Shown one piece after another: positions 34,291 to 43,057 of a DNA stretch of 64,000 bases. Every line of letters starts with the position of its first letter. The stretch's first letter is position 1. This DNA comes from Umezawaea sp049997955 (GTDB lineage Bacteria; Actinomycetota; Actinomycetes; Mycobacteriales; Pseudonocardiaceae). Below the pieces are notes generated by a model, which was not told where the DNA came from, searched no databases, and saw nothing but the letters and a program-made list of their open reading frames with translations. Where the stretch lies: positions 1 to 64,000 of the forward strand of contig JAEBDY010000003.1 of the NCBI GenBank assembly GCA_049997955.1, given 5' to 3'. A program made the position numbers and the translations under genes.

Positions 34291-37149
34291 ATGACAAACG
34301 TCGATGCCGAACCATCGTCGGTGGGTCATATTTTCCTCAGCTACAGCCGGCAGGACAGCGCTGTGGTCGCGCGCATCCGCGCGGCACTGGAACGGGCTGG
34401 TCATACGGTTTGGCAGGACACTTACTCCGTCGCCGGTGGCGAGGTGTGGGTGCACTCCATCGAGAACGGCATCAAGGACGCCGCAGCCGTGGTCGTGGTG
34501 CTCACCGACGCGAGCGCGAACAGCACTTGGGTGCAGGTCGAGACGTTGCTCGCGCTTCGGCTCGAAAAGAAGATCGTACCCTTCGCGCTCGCACCCGACT
34601 TCATCCCGTTCGCGTTGCTGCACATCAACCCCGTGGACGCGTCCACCGATCTGGATCAAGGCATGGACCGACTGCTGTCTTCGTTGCCCTCATCTGCGGT
34701 GGAATCGGTGAACGACTCCTACAAACTGTTGCCCGACGTGATCCGGCTCGCGTCCGACATGGTCGATCGACGTGGGCTCGGCATCCGCTTCGTCGTCATG
34801 CTCGGCGGGGAGGTCACATCACCTGAGTTGCCCTCGGCCGTAGCTGCCCTCGCGGCCGACAGGTGGACGAACCTGATCATCGCTTTCAGCGACGATCCGA
34901 GGCTGGACCAAGCGTTGGAGCGGGCAGGACTTGTCGATGCCAAGGTCAGTAGGATCACGGCCGGTCACTTGTCGGTATTGGAGTTTCTTACCGCAGTCGA
35001 GCAGCCGTCAATGGCCGTTCGCGTAGTGTCCCTGCACCACCACTCGGCTTTGCGCGAATCCGGGACGGGACGGGATTGGTTGAGGTGGCAGCGAGCCCTG
35101 GCGATGGTGCTCCGCCATGACACGCTGATCGTCGGGCATACGTCTGCGGACCCCGACCTGGCCAAACTGATACCAGCTAAGGGCGACGCCGTGTGGCGGA
35201 TCGGCACCGAACCGGACCCCAGCCCGGAAGTCTTGGCTATCCTGGCGGCCCGACGATCGATGGACCGAGTAATCACCACGCTCGACGGTGGCGGCAGATT
35301 CCTAACCGAATTGGTCAAGGTGCTGGTCACCGGCAAGGACACCAGGCAGTTGCCCGGTCCGCCGCATGAGGAGCACGAGGAGTTGGACCGTGATCGGCTG
35401 GCAGCGCTGGACCGCTTACAAGGCGACCTCGCGCAGTTGCTGCGGCAATTGCACTTCGACGCTTCTGGCACCGAGTCCGCTCGGCAGCCATCGACCAGGG
35501 AATCGGATCTCATGCACCGGATCCGGCTTGAGATGGACGCACTGAGCCAGGCAGGCGAAGGGACGATCCTAGGAGGTTTCCAGATCCTGTCCAAGCTTGG
35601 CAGGGGCGGGATTGGCAGCGTCTATTTGGCGACGCACCTGTATACCGGCCTGCCAGCGGCGGTGAAGATCATGTCCCGGGAGAGCGCCACCGATCCGGTC
35701 GCCCGTGCCCGGTTCTTCCGGGGTGCGCGGATCATGGCGGTGCTCCAACACCGGCACATCGTTCGGGTGTTGGATGTCGGCGGCCGGGTCGGACCTTGGA
35801 ACTACTACGTGATCGAGTACGTCGCCGGAACCAATCTGGAACTCCTCTTAGCCGCCGATGCGCTCGAGGAGCCCGATCGGTGGCGGATCGGCCGGGAGTT
35901 GCTCTCTGCGATCGCGGTCGCCCACGAATACCCGGACGGCGCAATCGTGCACCGCGACATCAAGCCGTCCAATGTGCTGGTCGATCAACGGGGCGAGGTC
36001 AAGGTCACGGATTTTGACGCGGCGTTTCTGGAGGACGTCGGCCAACTCACCCAGCTCTCCCTCACGTCTGTCGGCACATCCTTCTACAGCCCGCCGGAGC
36101 TTGCCTCCACACCCGTACTCGCCGAGTTCCGAGATCCACGGGTCGACGTGTTTGCTATCGGCCGCGTGCTGCTGCGGGTCTTCACCAGTATCGCCGCAGT
36201 CGAGCACCTCGCGCTGCGCTACTCGGCCAACGTCGACCTGTTGCGGGTTGCCCTGAGCCGACGGGTGCCTGGTCCAGCGGCGAGCGCGTTGGGGCAGGTC
36301 CTGCACCGCGCGACCGCATCCGATCCCTTGGAGAGGTATGAGGACGCGGGCGAACTGCTTAGGGCACTCACCCAAGTCGAGCAGTTGGCGTTGAGGGCGG
36401 CGGGTGAGTTCTCCGCATCGGAGCTGTCCTTCATCACCGTGAAGCCGGGGCGGTTCACCATGGGCAGCCCGACCGACGAAGCTGGCAGGCACGACAGCGA
36501 AGTCCCGCACGAAGTGGTGGTGACCAACGGATTGTCGGTGAGCGCCACACCGGTGACCCGCCAGGCGTGGGCGACGGTGTTCGGGCTCGAACCGCCCGAT
36601 ATCCAGAGCTCCCGACTGCCCGTCGAGCGGGTCTCCTGGTACGAGGCTTTGAGCTTCTGCAACGCTTTGTCACTGTTCACAGGCCTGACGCCGTGCTACA
36701 CAATGACCGAAGATGGTATTGAGTGGGACCGTGACGCACCCGGCTTCCGGCTGCCGACCGAGGCCGAGTGGGAGTTCCTCTGCCGTGCTAGCACACGCAC
36801 CGCTTACCACTCGGGTGACGGAGAGGAGGACCTGGCCGCCGCCGGATGGTACGAGGGGAATTGCCCATCTGGTCCACGATTGGTCGGCGGGTTGCGCCCA
36901 AACGCATGGGGTCTGCTCGACATGCACGGCAATGTGTGGGAGTGGTGCTGGGACTGGTTCGGCCCGTATTCGCCGGAGGAGCAGGTAGACCCGAGCGGAC
37001 CCGCGACCGGTGAGTCCCGCATGCTCAGAGGCGGCTCGTGGCGTCGATCGCGGCACCACTGCCGGTCCGCTACCCGATACGATTCCTCACCGGAGAACCA
37101 CGGCAAATCGCTGGGGCTCCGGGTGGTTCGCACACTCGCCGCGACGTGA
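34291..37149 (+). CDS. TIR-kinase-FGE-sulfatase multidomain fusion
   Basis: 952 residues; GAGGAG precedes ATG 34291. Order: TIR domain (residues 10-135: HIFLSYSRQDSAVVARIRAA, with Glu in TWVQVETLLAL); an alpha/beta segment about 145-345 (FVVMLGGEVTSP, LIVGHTSADPDLAKLIPA) possibly SIR2- or SLOG-like; Ser/Thr kinase about 427-690 (LGRGGIGSVYLA, AVKIM, HRDIKPSNVL, then DFD instead of DFG); and a formylglycine-generating-enzyme/sulfatase-modifying domain 713-952 (RFTMGSPTDEAGRHDSE, VERVSWYEALSFCN, MHGNVWEWCWDWF, RMLRGGSW). Such fusions are rare; FGE-type lectin folds often bind ligands. Placed inside a metabolic cluster, it may sense the product or protect against invaders. Confidence 0.75.
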   Translation: MTNVDAEPSSVGHIFLSYSRQDSAVVARIRAALERAGHTVWQDTYSVAGGEVWVHSIENGIKDAAAVVVVLTDASANSTWVQVETLLALRLEKKIVPFALAPDFIPFALLHINPVDASTDLDQGMDRLLSSLPSSAVESVNDSYKLLPDVIRLASDMVDRRGLGIRFVVMLGGEVTSPELPSAVAALAADRWTNLIIAFSDDPRLDQALERAGLVDAKVSRITAGHLSVLEFLTAVEQPSMAVRVVSLHHHSALRESGTGRDWLRWQRALAMVLRHDTLIVGHTSADPDLAKLIPAKGDAVWRIGTEPDPSPEVLAILAARRSMDRVITTLDGGGRFLTELVKVLVTGKDTRQLPGPPHEEHEELDRDRLAALDRLQGDLAQLLRQLHFDASGTESARQPSTRESDLMHRIRLEMDALSQAGEGTILGGFQILSKLGRGGIGSVYLATHLYTGLPAAVKIMSRESATDPVARARFFRGARIMAVLQHRHIVRVLDVGGRVGPWNYYVIEYVAGTNLELLLAADALEEPDRWRIGRELLSAIAVAHEYPDGAIVHRDIKPSNVLVDQRGEVKVTDFDAAFLEDVGQLTQLSLTSVGTSFYSPPELASTPVLAEFRDPRVDVFAIGRVLLRVFTSIAAVEHLALRYSANVDLLRVALSRRVPGPAASALGQVLHRATASDPLERYEDAGELLRALTQVEQLALRAAGEFSASELSFITVKPGRFTMGSPTDEAGRHDSEVPHEVVVTNGLSVSATPVTRQAWATVFGLEPPDIQSSRLPVERVSWYEALSFCNALSLFTGLTPCYTMTEDGIEWDRDAPGFRLPTEAEWEFLCRASTRTAYHSGDGEEDLAAAGWYEGNCPSGPRLVGGLRPNAWGLLDMHGNVWEWCWDWFGPYSPEEQVDPSGPATGESRMLRGGSWRRSRHHCRSATRYDSSPENHGKSLGLRVVRTLAAT

Positions 37150-37154
37150 CTGGA

Positions 37155-38552
37155 TCAGCTGAAAAGGCCGCCTCGACGCAGGATATCGACCGACCGCCGT
37201 TGTGCCTCTTCGCGGAGTTCTTCCTCAAAGTGTGGCGGGAACCCCGTCAACACACCTTCGCGCATAAGCACATCGCCATCGACAATCACCGTGTCGACCT
37301 CCGCTCCAGTAGCCTGGTATATGACTGTGCTGACCGGGTCGTGGTTGGGCACCATATTGGGCCGGATAGCGTCGAGTAGCACTAGGTCCGCCCGCTTGCC
37401 CACCTCAATCGAGCCGATGAGGCGGGCAAGACCTGCGGCCCGCGCGCCATCGATCGTCGCCATGGCCAGCACCGTGTCCGCAGTGATGGCGGCGGGGTCA
37501 CCCGTCACACCTTTGTGCACTAATGCGGCGATACTTGCCTCACGCAACACGCTGACCGAGTTGTTGCAGTTTGCGTTGTCAGTACCGAGCCCGACCGTCA
37601 CCCCAGCCTTGAGCATGCGCGGCACGGGAGCGACACCGGAGCCGAGATACAGGTTAGCGACGGGCAGGTGGGCCAGCCGGGCTCCGGCAGCCGAGATGGC
37701 GTCGATGTCCTCCTTCGAGACCCAAACGCAATGCCCGAGCAGGGTTCTCGGGTTGAGCAAACCATGTCGCCGCAGGTGTTCCACTGAAGTCAGGGATCCG
37801 ACCATGCGCTCGGCAAGCACCTCGGCGCACGGCTGCGACACCATGCCGCCATAGCGCTCGACCAGGTCATGTGACAGCTGAATAGAGGCGAGCGACGTCC
37901 GGTTGGGTTTGTGCGGTGCGGGCCAAACGCACAATCTTGGATTCCCGGCTTTGTTGTACGTGCTCATCAGCCCATCGAGCAGGTCACCCACGTCGTCCAA
38001 GCGCACGAGCATCGAGCGCGGGTCGAGCGGTGACGCGTCGCGAGCAAAATCCAGCAGCCGGTAGTCCGGCAGTGGGCCGCAGGCGAACACCGGCGCGAGT
38101 ACAGCACGTACTCCGACCTGCGCGTACACGTCCAAAGCGGCTTGCGCACGTGGAGGCGTGGTGGCCGAGTTCGCATTGTCAATGATCGTGGTCGTGCCGC
38201 TGCGGAGAGCGTCCACCGAGTAGAGTAGTGCGGCAACTGCGATGTCGCGCTCGCCGTAGTACTGCATGGATGGGTACACGACGTTCCACTGCCAGTCGTA
38301 GAGCGAGCGGTCGCTACCTGGGCCGCCGCGCAACAGGATCTCACTGACATGGGTGTGGCCGTTTACGAACCCTGGGAGGACCAGCTTCCCCTGTGCCAGG
38401 ATGACGTCAGCCCCAGGCAGGTCCACCGGGCTGTTCTCGGGCGTCACGCTCACTATCTCGCCGTTTTGCACCACCACTCGACCGGTGTCGAGCACAGTCC
38501 GCCCAGCGTCCATGGTGATCACGGTGCCGCCGTCGATGACGAGGGTGCTCAC
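37155..38552 (-). CDS. Amidohydrolase / aminohydrolase (AtzA-TrzN, MTA/SAH deaminase type)
   Basis: 465 residues from GTG 38552, which overlaps the stop of the PfkB gene (GTGA). The metal motif GFVNGHTHVSE (HxH) is near residue 64; a third His appears in LLGHCVWVSKED, and the metal Asp in GLGTDNANCNNS. These enzymes deaminate or dechlorinate purine-, pterin- or triazine-like rings. The TDN-x-x-x-x-N motif is typical of the SAH/MTA and chlorohydrolase group. Last gene of the five-gene operon. Confidence 0.75.
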   Translation of the reverse strand: MSTLVIDGGTVITMDAGRTVLDTGRVVVQNGEIVSVTPENSPVDLPGADVILAQGKLVLPGFVNGHTHVSEILLRGGPGSDRSLYDWQWNVVYPSMQYYGERDIAVAALLYSVDALRSGTTTIIDNANSATTPPRAQAALDVYAQVGVRAVLAPVFACGPLPDYRLLDFARDASPLDPRSMLVRLDDVGDLLDGLMSTYNKAGNPRLCVWPAPHKPNRTSLASIQLSHDLVERYGGMVSQPCAEVLAERMVGSLTSVEHLRRHGLLNPRTLLGHCVWVSKEDIDAISAAGARLAHLPVANLYLGSGVAPVPRMLKAGVTVGLGTDNANCNNSVSVLREASIAALVHKGVTGDPAAITADTVLAMATIDGARAAGLARLIGSIEVGKRADLVLLDAIRPNMVPNHDPVSTVIYQATGAEVDTVIVDGDVLMREGVLTGFPPHFEEELREEAQRRSVDILRRGGLFS

Positions 38553-39475
38553 GGCACCCTCGGCAGCGCACTCAGGACGTGAGCCTCGGTTGGGTGGTTC
38601 GGGATCGCGTGACGTGGTATGCCCGCTCCCTCGCACACCTTGGCCCCGACGTAGTTGCCGAGTGCTGCGGCCGTACGCAGTGGCCAACCCCAGAGCAGAC
38701 CGACCGCGACGGCCGCAGCGAACCCATCACCAGCGCCGACCGTGTCAATCACAGTCGCCGGCACACCGGGGACGTGGTCCGCGACGCCGCTGCGGTAGAT
38801 CACGCATCCCGACGCACCACGGGTGACGAGAAGGTCCGCGACAAATTCCTCGGCCAGTGCCGTTGCGGCCGCGTGCAGGTCAGCGCCCTCGAAGTCCTTC
38901 AACTTCTCCGGAACGATTACGACATCGGCCTGCGCGCACAACGCACGGTTACGAGTGTCGAGGCGCTCCACTGCCGCCACGACCTTGGCGCCCCGTGCCC
39001 GAACCTCGGTGCTGAGAGCGAGGCAGACGTCGCCGAAACGACCATCTACGAGCAGCACCTCCGCCTCAGCGGCGACCGCGGGATCGACCTCTGCCAGACT
39101 GAGCGGAACGAGCCCTGTCTTGTCGTGGACGCAGGTCCTGGTGTTCTGGCCGGAGTCAACCACGATGGACACCAGCGGTGTGCGGCCGTCCGGCTGCTGC
39201 ACTACTGCACGGGTATCGACGTCATGAGTGGTGAGCTCATCCGCAACCATCGCACCGTCGGCGTCCTGCCCGATCTTCGACACCAACGTGCAGTGGGCTC
39301 CGAGGCGGGCGGCGACTAGTACCATGTTGACCCCCTGACCACCGGGACGGCGGTCGAACGACACCGCCGAGCACTTCTCATCGGCACGCGGGTAACGGTC
39401 GACCACAAAGGTAAGGTCGACCGCGGCGTTTCCGACCACGACAAGACGGAACCTCTCTCGTGCGGCGGTGTTCAC
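38549..39475 (-). CDS. PfkB-family sugar/nucleoside kinase
   Basis: 308 residues. The N-terminal motif VVVGNAAVDLTFVVDRYPRA, the GGQGVNMVLVAARLGA motif and the C-terminal catalytic signature TVIDTVGAGDGFAAAVAVGL (base Asp in GAGD) define a ribokinase-like enzyme. Both ends overlap neighbouring genes by four bases. It would phosphorylate a sugar or nucleoside intermediate with ATP; the substrate is unknown. Confidence 0.8.
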   Translation of the reverse strand: MNTAARERFRLVVVGNAAVDLTFVVDRYPRADEKCSAVSFDRRPGGQGVNMVLVAARLGAHCTLVSKIGQDADGAMVADELTTHDVDTRAVVQQPDGRTPLVSIVVDSGQNTRTCVHDKTGLVPLSLAEVDPAVAAEAEVLLVDGRFGDVCLALSTEVRARGAKVVAAVERLDTRNRALCAQADVVIVPEKLKDFEGADLHAAATALAEEFVADLLVTRGASGCVIYRSGVADHVPGVPATVIDTVGAGDGFAAAVAVGLLWGWPLRTAAALGNYVGAKVCEGAGIPRHAIPNHPTEAHVLSALPRVP

Positions 39476-40476
39476 GGCATCACCGCGTCGTCGGACCAGG
39501 TCGGTTCGTAGACTAGGTCGACCCCGACGACTGCTTTCTCGGCCTCAGAACGCCAAGGGCGTGACTTGCGTAAGTCACGGGTCACGTGCACACGCTTGAG
39601 CCATCGATCGTTGCCATCGTAGCGAGCCTCGAACGGTGGCCGACCGTGCAATGCGCGTTGATTGTCCAAGACCAGCAGTTCGCCCGGCCGCAACCGCACA
39701 TCGACCGTGACGTCGGCGAGTCGGTGGACGAGTTCGTCGATGGCGGCCGCAGCCTGTAGGTCGTCCGGGTCTGCCGACAGGTAATAGCCGTCGTAGCGGA
39801 GGAACGGGCCGGATAGCACGCTGACCCAGGTGGGTGTGTGGAAAGCCGCGCCGTGGTCCGGTTCCGGCTCCAGCAAGAACCGCGGCTGCCGGAGCACCTC
39901 GGTTGTTGCCGCGGTCAACGTCGCCGGGTCTAAGTACGCGTATCTGGTCGGCGTGCCGTTATTGCGCAGGCACAACAGCAATAGATAGTCCGCCCGAGCT
40001 GGGTGACACGCGTCCTCGGTGTGTAGCTCGAGCTGGCTGCGACTACTCAGCCCGGTCTTCTCGTACTCATGGCAGGACATCGGCAGCACGTTGTGGATCA
40101 GTCTGCCCCGTTGCAGGGACTCCCACCCGAATACGTCACCCAGGACACTGCCCAGGAGAAAGAGCACAAAGTCGAGTCGGTCCGATTCAGCGGTCCGATC
40201 GCGATCTTCCCAATGCCGGGGCGTCGGACCGAGTCTGGCATCGACTGGGATGCCCTTGATCAGGGTCGCCGCAGCGGACTCCATTCGGCGGAACCGGTCG
40301 CAATACGTCAGTAATGACGACGGGAGGCTGGCTTTGAGCACGGGGAGTGCATCACGCAACTCGGGCTTGTGGACGTCACCGAACACCTGTCGTGCACCCT
40401 CTGCCAGCGAGCGCAGCGCAGCGCCGTCTTGCGCGGACAGTTCTAGCACCGGTATCCCAGTTGTCACCGTGATCAC
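39472..40476 (-). CDS. Fe(II)/2-oxoglutarate oxygenase (TauD / clavaminate synthase-like)
   Basis: 334 residues from GTG 40476. The iron motif is QLELHTEDACHPARADYLLL (HxE form, as in clavaminate synthase and arginine beta-hydroxylases, not HxD). The distal His is in NQRALHGRPPFEAR and the 2-oxoglutarate Arg in RWLKRVHVTRDLRK. The family hydroxylates free or tethered amino acids and related molecules. It overlaps the carbamoyltransferase stop and the PfkB start by four bases, so it is part of a co-translated pathway. Confidence 0.75.
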   Translation of the reverse strand: MITVTTGIPVLELSAQDGAALRSLAEGARQVFGDVHKPELRDALPVLKASLPSSLLTYCDRFRRMESAAATLIKGIPVDARLGPTPRHWEDRDRTAESDRLDFVLFLLGSVLGDVFGWESLQRGRLIHNVLPMSCHEYEKTGLSSRSQLELHTEDACHPARADYLLLLCLRNNGTPTRYAYLDPATLTAATTEVLRQPRFLLEPEPDHGAAFHTPTWVSVLSGPFLRYDGYYLSADPDDLQAAAAIDELVHRLADVTVDVRLRPGELLVLDNQRALHGRPPFEARYDGNDRWLKRVHVTRDLRKSRPWRSEAEKAVVGVDLVYEPTWSDDAVMP

Positions 40477-42197
40477 GAGTCACCTCCAAGGGCTACTCGG
40501 CCCGTCACCAGGAAATCGCCGAGCACCAACGCATCGAGGCCGCTCGACCTGAACCTATGCACGGCGTCCTCCGGTGAGGACACCATCGGCTCGTCCGGGC
40601 CGTTGAACGAGGTGTTGAGCAGCACGGGCACACCGGTCAACTCAGCGAAGGCGGAGATCAGCCGGTGGTAGAGGGGGTTGAGATCCTCGGTGACGAGCTG
40701 CGCGCGGGCCGTGCCGTCGAAGTGCACTGCGCCTGGGATCAGTGATCGTTTTTCTTCGTGCACGGGATAGGAGAACGACATGAACCCGTGGGACTGCGAG
40801 TCGACTCCGCGTTCGAGCCACTCCGGCGCCGCGTCGGCGAGGATGCTCGGCGAGAAGGGACGCCAGTACTCGCGGTGCTTGACGTGCAGGTTGATTGCAT
40901 CCTTTAGACCGGTCCTCCTGGGATCCGCGAGAATGCTGCGGTTGCCGAGCGCACGGGGGCCGACTTCGGCAAAGCCCTGGAACCAGCCGAGCACCTTGCC
41001 GTCGGCCAACAGCCTGGCGGCGACCTCGCACACGTCGGCGCAGCGGGAGAACTCTAGGTCGGCGGCGGTGAGCGCGGCGATGAGTTCTGCTTCGCTGTGG
41101 CGGGGGCCCCAGTAGGGGTGGGACATGGTGAACCTGGTTGTGTGACCCAATTCCGAGTGAAGCACGTGAAGTGCCGCACCGAGCGCGGTGCCCGCGTCGT
41201 TGGCTGCGGGCTGGACGTACATACCGCGCACCCGCCCGCTCCGGCAGATCCGACCGTTAGCGACACAGTTCAGCGCGACACCGCCAGCCAAGCACAGGTT
41301 GCCCGACCCCGTCCGGTCAAGTAGCCAGGAGGTGAGCGATTCGAGCACGTCCTCGGTGATCGCCTGAAGTGCCGCAGCCACGTCGGCGGCCCGGCTGTCC
41401 ATCTCCGCTCCGGCCGGATAGGCAGGCCCGAACAGTTCGGCAAATCTATTGTCCGCTGCGCGGAAGCCAGCATAGTGGTTGTCGACTGAAAAGTCGCCGT
41501 CACCGATTAGCACAACTTTCTCAAGCTGACCTCTGAACCGCTGGGATGAGCCGAACGCCGCCAGCCCCAGCAACTTTCCCGGCCCCGCGTACCGGTTCAT
41601 TCCCAGGAAAGTTGCAACCTCTTCCCAAAGGAGGCCGATCGATGCCGGATAGACGATTTCCCGTAGAATTTCCAGCTTGATCCCTGTTCCGTATCCGAGC
41701 AGTGTAGTGGTCTTCTCGCCGATGCCGTCAATGCTGAGGACCGCCGCGTCCTCGTAAGGGGAAGCGAAGTAGGCGCTCGCGGCGTGCGCTTGGTGGTGCG
41801 CCACCCACCTAACCATGTCGGTGACGTCGAACCCAGCCAGCGCGCTCAGGGCGTCCGGGATTCGCGCCACACTGCGCAGAAAGGCCGCCTCACCTTCAGC
41901 ACTGCCCCAACCTCCCAGCACCACACCGCCTTCGTCGACATCGACGGTTCGCAAGTTCGGGTTGTAGGACGTGGCGATTATATCCAGGTCCAACCAGTCG
42001 ACACCACCGACGTTCAGGCAATGGCGGATGGCTGCTTTGGGCAGGACATCGGCCGTGTGCAGCTCTGGTGTCTTCGCACGCCTGCGTCGGCTGAAGCGCT
42101 CCTCCTCCACGAATGCGACGAGACGCGTACCGTCGAACAGACAGGCCGACGACTCGTGGTAAACGCAGTTAACTGCCAGGACGAGCGGACCGGTCAT
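40473..42197 (-). CDS. O-carbamoyltransferase (NodU/CmcH/TobZ family)
   Basis: 574 residues. The N-terminal YrdC/Kae1-like part shows VNCVYHESSACLFDG, FVEEERFSRRR and VAHHQAHAASAYFASP (metal-binding HxxxH), with LSIDGIGEKTTTLLGYG and NLCLAGGVALNCVANGRI; the C-terminal part has GPRALGNRSILADPR, HREYWRPFSPSIL and NTSFNGPDEPMV. This is the full architecture of carbamoyl-phosphate-dependent O-carbamoyltransferases of antibiotic and Nod-factor pathways. The ATG overlaps the previous stop (ATGA). Confidence 0.85.
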   Translation of the reverse strand: MTGPLVLAVNCVYHESSACLFDGTRLVAFVEEERFSRRRRAKTPELHTADVLPKAAIRHCLNVGGVDWLDLDIIATSYNPNLRTVDVDEGGVVLGGWGSAEGEAAFLRSVARIPDALSALAGFDVTDMVRWVAHHQAHAASAYFASPYEDAAVLSIDGIGEKTTTLLGYGTGIKLEILREIVYPASIGLLWEEVATFLGMNRYAGPGKLLGLAAFGSSQRFRGQLEKVVLIGDGDFSVDNHYAGFRAADNRFAELFGPAYPAGAEMDSRAADVAAALQAITEDVLESLTSWLLDRTGSGNLCLAGGVALNCVANGRICRSGRVRGMYVQPAANDAGTALGAALHVLHSELGHTTRFTMSHPYWGPRHSEAELIAALTAADLEFSRCADVCEVAARLLADGKVLGWFQGFAEVGPRALGNRSILADPRRTGLKDAINLHVKHREYWRPFSPSILADAAPEWLERGVDSQSHGFMSFSYPVHEEKRSLIPGAVHFDGTARAQLVTEDLNPLYHRLISAFAELTGVPVLLNTSFNGPDEPMVSSPEDAVHRFRSSGLDALVLGDFLVTGRVALGGDS

Positions 42198-43057
42198 GAC
42201 GCCGTGTCCGCATCGGCAATGTGCAGGCTAGCTGTGATCGGCCGCGCCTGGAGCAAGAAAATGACGTCGTTAACTGCAGCCCACTCGATGTCCTGCGGAG
42301 CATTGAATCGGCGTTCGACATCTTTCGAGAGATCGGCTAACCGCAATGCCATGTCTGTAGTGATGCTGCACGTGCTGCGCTTGGTCTCGGGAGTGCGCAC
42401 CCGACCCACTCGGCCGTCGGGTTCGAGCACAGCCGTCTCGTGCTTCGTACCGATGTGGCAGACATTCACCTGGCGGTCGGTTGAGACTTCGATACTGTCC
42501 GGTGTGATCGTTCCGGCCACAATAGGCTCCGGCAGACCGTAACTGGCCTCGATGAGAGTCGACTCGCTGCCGCGGACGACATCGCTGCTGAACATGACAC
42601 CACCCAGCGTGGCAGGGATCATCGTCTGCACGACCACCGCCATTTCGACATCACCGATGTTCACCCCGTGGTGTGCCGCGTAGTACTTGACGGTCCCCGC
42701 CCGCCGGCCGGCCGCTACCTTGCCGATGGCCTGGATCACCGAGTCAGGTGTGAGTACTCCCAACACACTGGTGAACACACCGGCAAACGCCAGCCCTACC
42801 CCGTCTTCGACGGTGGCCGACGACCGAACCGCCCACGGCCCAGGTAGGCGTTGTAAACCTTCTACCACCGACCGCGCAAGACCGCGCGCCAGCCCGTACG
42901 ACGACATGCCCGTTACCGCCTGAACGGTTACGCAGAAGCCTGCTGGCACCGTGAAATCGGCCCCGGCGAGTTGCGCAAGCCGGGCCCCTTTGTTGCCAAC
43001 GCGAGCGGAATCCTGACTCTCATCATCGGTGAGCCAGAGTATCGAACTATCATTCAT
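42194..43057 (-). CDS. Stand-alone PEP/pyruvate-binding (ATP-grasp) domain
   Basis: 287 residues from ATG 43057, first gene of the five-gene operon. It matches the N-terminal nucleotide-binding part of PEP synthase and rifampin phosphotransferase: VGNKGARLAQLAGADFTVPA, WAVRSSATVEDGVGLAFAGV, VVVQTMIPATLGGVMFSSD and the closing FNAPQDIEWAAVNDVIFLLQ then ARPIT. A swivelling His domain and PEP domain are absent from this chain. The swivelling domain is the separate gene at 30934-31335. Together they could transfer phosphate from ATP onto an acceptor via phosphohistidine. Confidence 0.75.
   Translation of the reverse strand: MNDSSILWLTDDESQDSARVGNKGARLAQLAGADFTVPAGFCVTVQAVTGMSSYGLARGLARSVVEGLQRLPGPWAVRSSATVEDGVGLAFAGVFTSVLGVLTPDSVIQAIGKVAAGRRAGTVKYYAAHHGVNIGDVEMAVVVQTMIPATLGGVMFSSDVVRGSESTLIEASYGLPEPIVAGTITPDSIEVSTDRQVNVCHIGTKHETAVLEPDGRVGRVRTPETKRSTCSITTDMALRLADLSKDVERRFNAPQDIEWAAVNDVIFLLQARPITASLHIADADTAS

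Noticed and set aside
36430..37149. Diversity-generating retroelement target in the FGE domain
   Set aside because: FGE/C-type-lectin folds can be such targets, but I see no reverse transcriptase, template repeat or accessory gene in the window.
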